From an uncultured Bacilli bacterium (lineage in GTDB: Bacteria > Bacillota_I > Bacilli_A > RF39 > UBA660), in the NCBI GenBank assembly GCA_949025205.1, contig CARMXJ010000027.1:1-17145 (forward strand): 17,145 nt of DNA. Reading direction: 5' to 3'. Each line of letters begins with the position of its first letter. Within the stretch, counting starts at the first letter, position 1. The translations under genes were made by a program, and so were the position numbers. The notes under the pieces are model-generated. The model worked only from the letters and a program-made list of their open reading frames with translations. It ran no database searches and was not told the DNA's origin. Of the stretch, positions 14,005-17,145 are shown in pieces.

Positions 14005-14033
14005 TTTACAATTAAATTATTATATGATAAAAT
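14005..14033 (+). promoter_or_regulatory. SigA-like promoter with extended -10
   Basis: TTTACA (14005-14010) and TAAAAT (14028-14033) are 17 bp apart, each one mismatch from consensus, with TGA (14025-14027) giving an extended -10. It lies 23 bp before the ATG at 14057. Confidence 0.65.
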
Positions 14034-14056
14034 ACTATTAATTAGATGAGGTTTTT

Positions 14057-14851
14057 ATGAAAATTATAAAATTAAATGAAAGCAATAAAAAATTAAAATA
14101 TGAAATTTATAGTATGCATTTAAAACAACAAAAAGCAAGAAGATATAGAGAAGAACAAATAAAAAATTTAAGGTTTTATAGATTAATTGCCCATTCAGTT
14201 AACGATATTGAAAATTTAAAAGGAAAAATTAATCGAGATATGGGTGACAAAAGGCTTAAGACAATTTTTGGTATGAAAAAAGTAACAATTGGTAAACAGG
14301 AAGTTAATTATACTGACAAAGTTAAGTTTAGTTCTTTTTCAAAAGGAGTTAAATTATACCCATATACTGAATTTAGTAAATTTAGTGAAAGAGACACCCA
14401 AATACAAAAGAGAATTATAGAACAATATATAGAAAATGACTTTGGAGATTATTTTTTAACTCCCTATGATTATAATACTTGTTATCGTAATGCGACTGAG
14501 TATCAAAGTTATTATCTTTTTCCTAATATATTTATCCCAGATAAAAAGTATTATAATAACGGATTTTGTGATAATGTGGTTGCATTATCCAATGAAATGG
14601 CAGCTATGTACTTCTTGCAACAATTAGAAAATGCTGATGGCCGTCAACTATACGAAGCATATTTAAGATGTTGTATAAATGGTATTAATATAGAAAATAG
14701 AGATTCTTTTATGGAAAATGTTCAATTTGTAAAAGAGGCAATTATAACAGAACAAGCAATAGATACACTAGCAAATATAGATTTAATTGATAAACATGAG
14801 TTACTATTAAAAATTTCTCGTGATAAAGTTTATACTTCATATATAAAATAA
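14057..14851 (+). CDS. Soluble protein of 264 residues, not recognised
   Basis: No signal peptide or TM segment. The N-terminal third is very basic (KKLKYEIYSMHLKQQKARRY..., NINRDMGDKRLK), suggesting contact with nucleic acid or the membrane surface. The middle is tyrosine- and phenylalanine-rich (VKLYPYTEF, DFGDYFLTPYDYNTCYRN, YYLFPNIFIPDKKYYNNGF). The C-terminal third is helical (VVALSNEMAAMYFLQQLENADGR, EAIITEQAIDTLANIDLIDK). RBS GATGAGG is five bases before ATG. It has its own promoter and is convergent with a pair of small minus-strand genes. The DNA is even more AT-rich than its neighbours. No family could be assigned. Confidence 0.65.
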   Translation: MKIIKLNESNKKLKYEIYSMHLKQQKARRYREEQIKNLRFYRLIAHSVNDIENLKGKINRDMGDKRLKTIFGMKKVTIGKQEVNYTDKVKFSSFSKGVKLYPYTEFSKFSERDTQIQKRIIEQYIENDFGDYFLTPYDYNTCYRNATEYQSYYLFPNIFIPDKKYYNNGFCDNVVALSNEMAAMYFLQQLENADGRQLYEAYLRCCINGINIENRDSFMENVQFVKEAIITEQAIDTLANIDLIDKHELLLKISRDKVYTSYIK

Positions 14852-14892
14852 TAAAACAAAATTATTCCTTTTTTGTTATTAATAATATGTTT

Positions 14893-14923
14893 GCTAAAAA
14901 TCACTTTTTTGAAGTGATTTAGC
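14893..14923. terminator. Bidirectional hairpin between convergent unrecognised genes
   Basis: AAATCACTT (14898-14906) pairs with AAGTGATTT (14912-14920) over a 5-base loop, extended by GCT/AGC with a two-base bulge. It overlaps the stop codon of the minus-strand gene. The T-runs on both sides are short, so it is a moderate terminator. Confidence 0.55.
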
Positions 14924-15332
14924 GATTTCCCAAAATTGCCATAGCAATGATAAAACCAACATTTATAAGAACAACAAGTATTACTATTGCATCGACATAA
15001 CCTGCTTTTTTATTAAGAACTCTTCCATATTCCTTTTCTTCTTGGTTTTGTTCCATCCTAGCTTGAAATTTTATTATTTCGGCTTGTTCTAATGATGTTC
15101 GAGTATCTTCTGGTTTGTCTTGTAATTCTACCATCTTTTGTTCATATTTTGCAAGACTAGGTCTTGCTGATTCTGGCAAAAGTCCTTTGTCATCTAAAGT
15201 TTGGCAGTCTTCTAAATAATTTTTCATTTCTTCTTTTTGGACTGTTTCTTTGGCATCAAGTTTACTTTCTTTTCCTAATATCTCAAAGTATTTTTCTATT
15301 GAAACTATTTTATTATTGGTTTGTGTATTCAT
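14919..15332 (-). CDS. Small protein with coiled coil and C-terminal TM segment, not recognised
   Basis: 137 residues. Residues ~1-105 are highly charged and helical (KEETVQKEEMKNYLEDC-like segment, AKYEQKMVELQDKPEDTR, EIIKFQARMEQNQEEKEYG), probably coiled coil. A single hydrophobic helix at ~112-133 (DAIVILVVLINVGFIIAMAIL) ends four residues before the C-terminus: a tail-anchored arrangement with the charged part in the cytoplasm. RBS AAGGAG lies 11 bases upstream, somewhat far. Its start overlaps the end of the preceding gene by 20 bp, so the two are one operon. No known family recognised. Confidence 0.65.
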   Translation of the reverse strand: MNTQTNNKIVSIEKYFEILGKESKLDAKETVQKEEMKNYLEDCQTLDDKGLLPESARPSLAKYEQKMVELQDKPEDTRTSLEQAEIIKFQARMEQNQEEKEYGRVLNKKAGYVDAIVILVVLINVGFIIAMAILGNR

Positions 15333-15621
15333 ATTCGTTATATCTCCTTACTTTTTCTTGTAGTTCTATTTCTTTTAATTCCATAGAGTAGGTGTGTACT
15401 TTTATAATCTTAAATAAATTAGCACTATCTATAGAATCTATGCTATAAAAAATATTGGAATTTCTTAAAATATCTTGCATATAAATTTCGTCAATTTTTA
15501 ATTTTTCATTTTCATATTTTAAATAGTAACCATCTGTTTCTAAATCATGTAATTTCGGATTTTTTTGTTTCCAGAACGCTATATAAGCAGCATTAATTTG
15601 TGAGTTGTCGTAGCTGCTCAT
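15313..15621 (-). CDS. Small soluble protein, first gene of a two-gene operon, not recognised
   Basis: 102 residues from the ATG seven bases after a textbook RBS AAGGAGGA; an in-frame ATG 30 bases upstream precedes that RBS and is rejected. Charged and Tyr-rich, with segments AAYIAFWKQKNPKLHDLE, DGYYLKYENEKLKIDEIYM and MELKEIELQEKVRRYNEYEY; probably alpha/beta with a helical C-terminus. No signal peptide or TM. It overlaps the tail-anchored gene downstream and is transcribed from a strong promoter that abuts the sufB promoter. Together the pair suggests a soluble protein plus a membrane-bound partner; that pairing is inference. Confidence 0.65.
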   Translation of the reverse strand: MSSYDNSQINAAYIAFWKQKNPKLHDLETDGYYLKYENEKLKIDEIYMQDILRNSNIFYSIDSIDSANLFKIIKVHTYSMELKEIELQEKVRRYNEYEYTNQ

Positions 15622-15650
15622 AGGCAAATCCTCCTTAGTATGATAAGACA

Positions 15651-15679
15651 ATTATAGCAGAATTCATATGACATTTCAA
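15651..15679 (-). promoter_or_regulatory. Strong promoter of the minus-strand small-gene pair
   Basis: On the minus strand TTGAAA (15674-15679) and TATAAT (15651-15656) are 17 bp apart, with TGC making an extended -10. Its -35 directly touches that of the divergent sufB promoter. Confidence 0.75.
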
Positions 15680-15708
15680 TTGTTTATCTAGACACTTTAT
15701 TGTATAAT
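15680..15708 (+). promoter_or_regulatory. Promoter of sufB, back-to-back with the divergent promoter
   Basis: TTGTTT (15680-15685) and TATAAT (15703-15708) are 17 bp apart. The spacer holds the palindrome TCTAGA (15688-15693), and CAATTG (15677-15682) spans the junction of the two -35 boxes. The -10 ends ten bases before the first in-frame ATG, leaving little or no 5' leader. Confidence 0.7.
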
Positions 15709-15718
15709 TTTTCTAGTG

Positions 15719-17017
15719 ATGATTATGAAAAAAAGCTTATCAAAAGAATTTATTATAGAACTTTCTAAAAGAAAAAAGGAACCGGATTGGATGCTTGCTT
15801 TTCGTCTGCAATCGTATGAAAAGTTTAAAGAGTTAGAAAATCCTACTTTTGGTCCTTTAATTGATTTTTCTTTTGATGAAATTTTGTATTATAAAAATGA
15901 ACATGAAAAGAATAAAGACAATTGGGATCATGTGGATAAAATGGTTCGAAATACGTTTTGCAATTTAGGTGTAATAGATGCCGAGGAAAAGTATTTGGAT
16001 GGGGTAACCAATCAATATGAAAGTGAAGTTATTTATCATAAACAAAATACAGATAAAGATATTATTTTTTTAAGTACAGATGAAGCATTGCAAAAATATC
16101 CGGAACTGTTTAAAGAATATTTTAATCATTTGGTAAAATATGATGAGAATAAGTATACTGCTTTAAACGGAGCTGTTTGGAGTGGGGGAACATTTATCTA
16201 TATTCCAAAAGATACAAAACTTGATCGTCCACTTCAAAGTTATTTTCGGATTGATACAGAAAGTTTAGGACAATTTGAAAGAACGATTATTATTGTGGAT
16301 GAAGGTGCCTCTTTAGAATATATTGAAGGATGTACAGCAAGAAGTTATTCTAAAAATTCTTTGCATGCAGGAGTTGTTGAGATTTATGTAAAAAAGAATG
16401 CAACCATGCGTTATTCTACTATTCAAAACTGGAGTACAGATGTTTATAACTTGGTTACCAAAAGAGCCATTGTTGGAGAATCTGGAAAAATGGAATGGAT
16501 TGATGGAAATATTGGAAGTAAAGTAACGATGAAATATCCTTCTTGTATTTTGGAGGGAGATTATGCTGTTGGTTCTTCCATTAGCGTTGCCTATGCTAAA
16601 AAAGGCCAATCGTTAGATGCTGGCGCTAAAATGATTCATTTAGGAAAATATACAAAAAGCAATATCCTTTCTAAATCCATCGCAGAAAATGGTGGAACGG
16701 CCAATTACCGTGGAACAACAAAAATTACTAAAAATGCTTACGGAAGTGTTGCAGAAGTAAAATGTGATACGATTTTAATCGATGAGAAATCCAAAAGTGA
16801 TACATATCCTACCAATATTGTGGAGAATAATAATTCAAGTATTTCACATGAGGCAAGCGTATCAAAAGTTGATGAAGAAAAGTTATTTTATTTAATGAGT
16901 AGAGGGTTAACGGAAGATAGAGCAAAAGAGCTAATTATTACCGGTTTTATTTCGGATTTTAAAAAAGAGCTTCCTATGGAGTATGCAGTTGAGTTAAATA
17001 GGTTGGTAAAGGAATAG
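15719..17017 (+). CDS. sufB: Fe-S cluster assembly scaffold SufB
   Basis: 432 residues if started at the first ATG; GTG at 15716 or ATG at 15725 are alternatives and none has a clear RBS. The SufB core is complete: EPDWMLAFRLQS near the start, ALNGAVWSGGTFIY, QFERTIIIVDEGASL, YIEGCTA (C~205), TIQNWSTDVYNLVTKRA, MEWIDGNIGSK, VKCDTILID (the essential cluster-assembly cysteine, ~349), SHEASVSK (the histidine, ~377) and the C-terminal MEYAVELNRLVKE. SufB with SufC and SufD forms the scaffold on which new Fe-S clusters are built. About 30 N-terminal residues of Bacillus SufB are absent. In most Firmicutes sufB closes a sufCDSUB operon; here the gene upstream is divergent, so it is separated from those partners. 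Confidence 0.96.
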   Translation: MIMKKSLSKEFIIELSKRKKEPDWMLAFRLQSYEKFKELENPTFGPLIDFSFDEILYYKNEHEKNKDNWDHVDKMVRNTFCNLGVIDAEEKYLDGVTNQYESEVIYHKQNTDKDIIFLSTDEALQKYPELFKEYFNHLVKYDENKYTALNGAVWSGGTFIYIPKDTKLDRPLQSYFRIDTESLGQFERTIIIVDEGASLEYIEGCTARSYSKNSLHAGVVEIYVKKNATMRYSTIQNWSTDVYNLVTKRAIVGESGKMEWIDGNIGSKVTMKYPSCILEGDYAVGSSISVAYAKKGQSLDAGAKMIHLGKYTKSNILSKSIAENGGTANYRGTTKITKNAYGSVAEVKCDTILIDEKSKSDTYPTNIVENNNSSISHEASVSKVDEEKLFYLMSRGLTEDRAKELIITGFISDFKKELPMEYAVELNRLVKE

Positions 17018-17055
17018 CCTTTTGATAGTCTCCATTATCTATAGAAATAACTATC

Positions 17056-17084
17056 TTGTAAATAAAAATAATATTCGCTATAAT
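17056..17084 (+). promoter_or_regulatory. Strong SigA-like promoter
   Basis: TTGTAA (17056-17061) and TATAAT (17079-17084) are 17 bp apart, upstream of the gene starting at 17108. The inverted pair GATAGT (17024-17029) and ACTATC (17050-17055) ends right at the -35 and could be a control site or a weak sufB terminator; no T-run follows. Confidence 0.75.
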
Positions 17085-17107
17085 GAAAACATAATAAGGA
17101 GGAAAAA

Positions 17108-17145
17108 ATGAAAAAGAAAGAAAAAATCCTCTCAACCAGAACTAG
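17108..17145 (+). CDS. Start of a gene cut by the window edge, not identifiable
   Basis: AAGGAGG (17096-17102) stands five bases before ATG, and the visible residues are MKKKEKILSTRT. This is too short to name; the promoter just upstream shows it is transcribed separately from sufB. Confidence 0.6.
   Translation, partial: MKKKEKILSTRT

Noticed and set aside
13839..15715. Mobile element or phage remnant
   Set aside because: No integrase, transposase, phage gene, terminal repeats or target duplication is seen; only higher AT content and unrecognised genes.
17024..17055. GATAGT/ACTATC inverted pair as the sufB terminator
   Set aside because: The loop is 20 bases and no T-run follows; it is mentioned only as a possible control site at the next promoter.
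1..17145. Alternative genetic code (UGA = Trp), considered because of the low GC
   Set aside because: Trp positions in conserved motifs use TGG, and the coding frames end at TAA/TAG with family-typical lengths; no frame needs UGA read-through.

Overview
The window is very AT-rich, protein-dense bacterial chromosome with Shine-Dalgarno sites of the AAGGAGG type, SigA-like promoters and short U-tailed terminators. SpoVS, CotJB, CotJC and a DacF-type carboxypeptidase point to an endospore-forming, low-GC Bacillota (Firmicutes), most likely a poorly characterised gut-type lineage. Lineage is inferred from gene content only. UGA is read as stop. I see no rRNA, tRNA, CRISPR, insertion sequence or phage module.

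Layout. (1) 1-421: C-terminal end of a large, probably extracellular protein. (2) 498-5021: a drug-exporter-like unit. A TetR-family regulator (+) is divergent from an MMPL/RND permease and a secreted coiled-repeat partner (-), which are one base apart. The shared intergenic region carries two overlapping dyads 11 bp apart, and two homologous hairpins terminate the operon. (3) 5067-9633: cell-wall genes: an M15 VanY-like D,D-carboxypeptidase (-) with no visible signal peptide, then a DacF-like S11 D,D-carboxypeptidase, an LCP wall-polymer transferase and an S66 peptidase, all (+). (4) 9719-10723: a two-TM protein with a PH-like C-terminal domain, behind a strong promoter. (5) 10870-13053: sporulation genes: a CotJA-CotJB fusion overlapping cotJC, a small unknown gene, the tRNA methylase trmL, and spoVS. 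(6) 13161-15621: four proteins I do not recognise: one membrane-anchored, one soluble, and a minus-strand pair of overlapping small genes of which one has a C-terminal TM segment. (7) 15719-17017: sufB (Fe-S scaffold), divergent from that pair with abutting -35 boxes and almost no leader. (8) 17108-end: first 12 codons of another gene with its own promoter and RBS.

The recognisable theme is envelope and spore maturation: DacF and the M15/S66 enzymes trim peptidoglycan stem peptides, the LCP protein attaches polymers, CotJ proteins build coat, and SpoVS acts in coat/cortex assembly. The most unusual points are the CotJA-CotJB fusion, the solitary sufB with a near-leaderless transcript, the double-dyad control region of the MMPL unit, the tandem terminators with a compensatory base-pair change, and the block of unrecognised genes next to sufB. 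I found no convincing new defence system; the block at 13161-15621 is the best place to look for undescribed biology.
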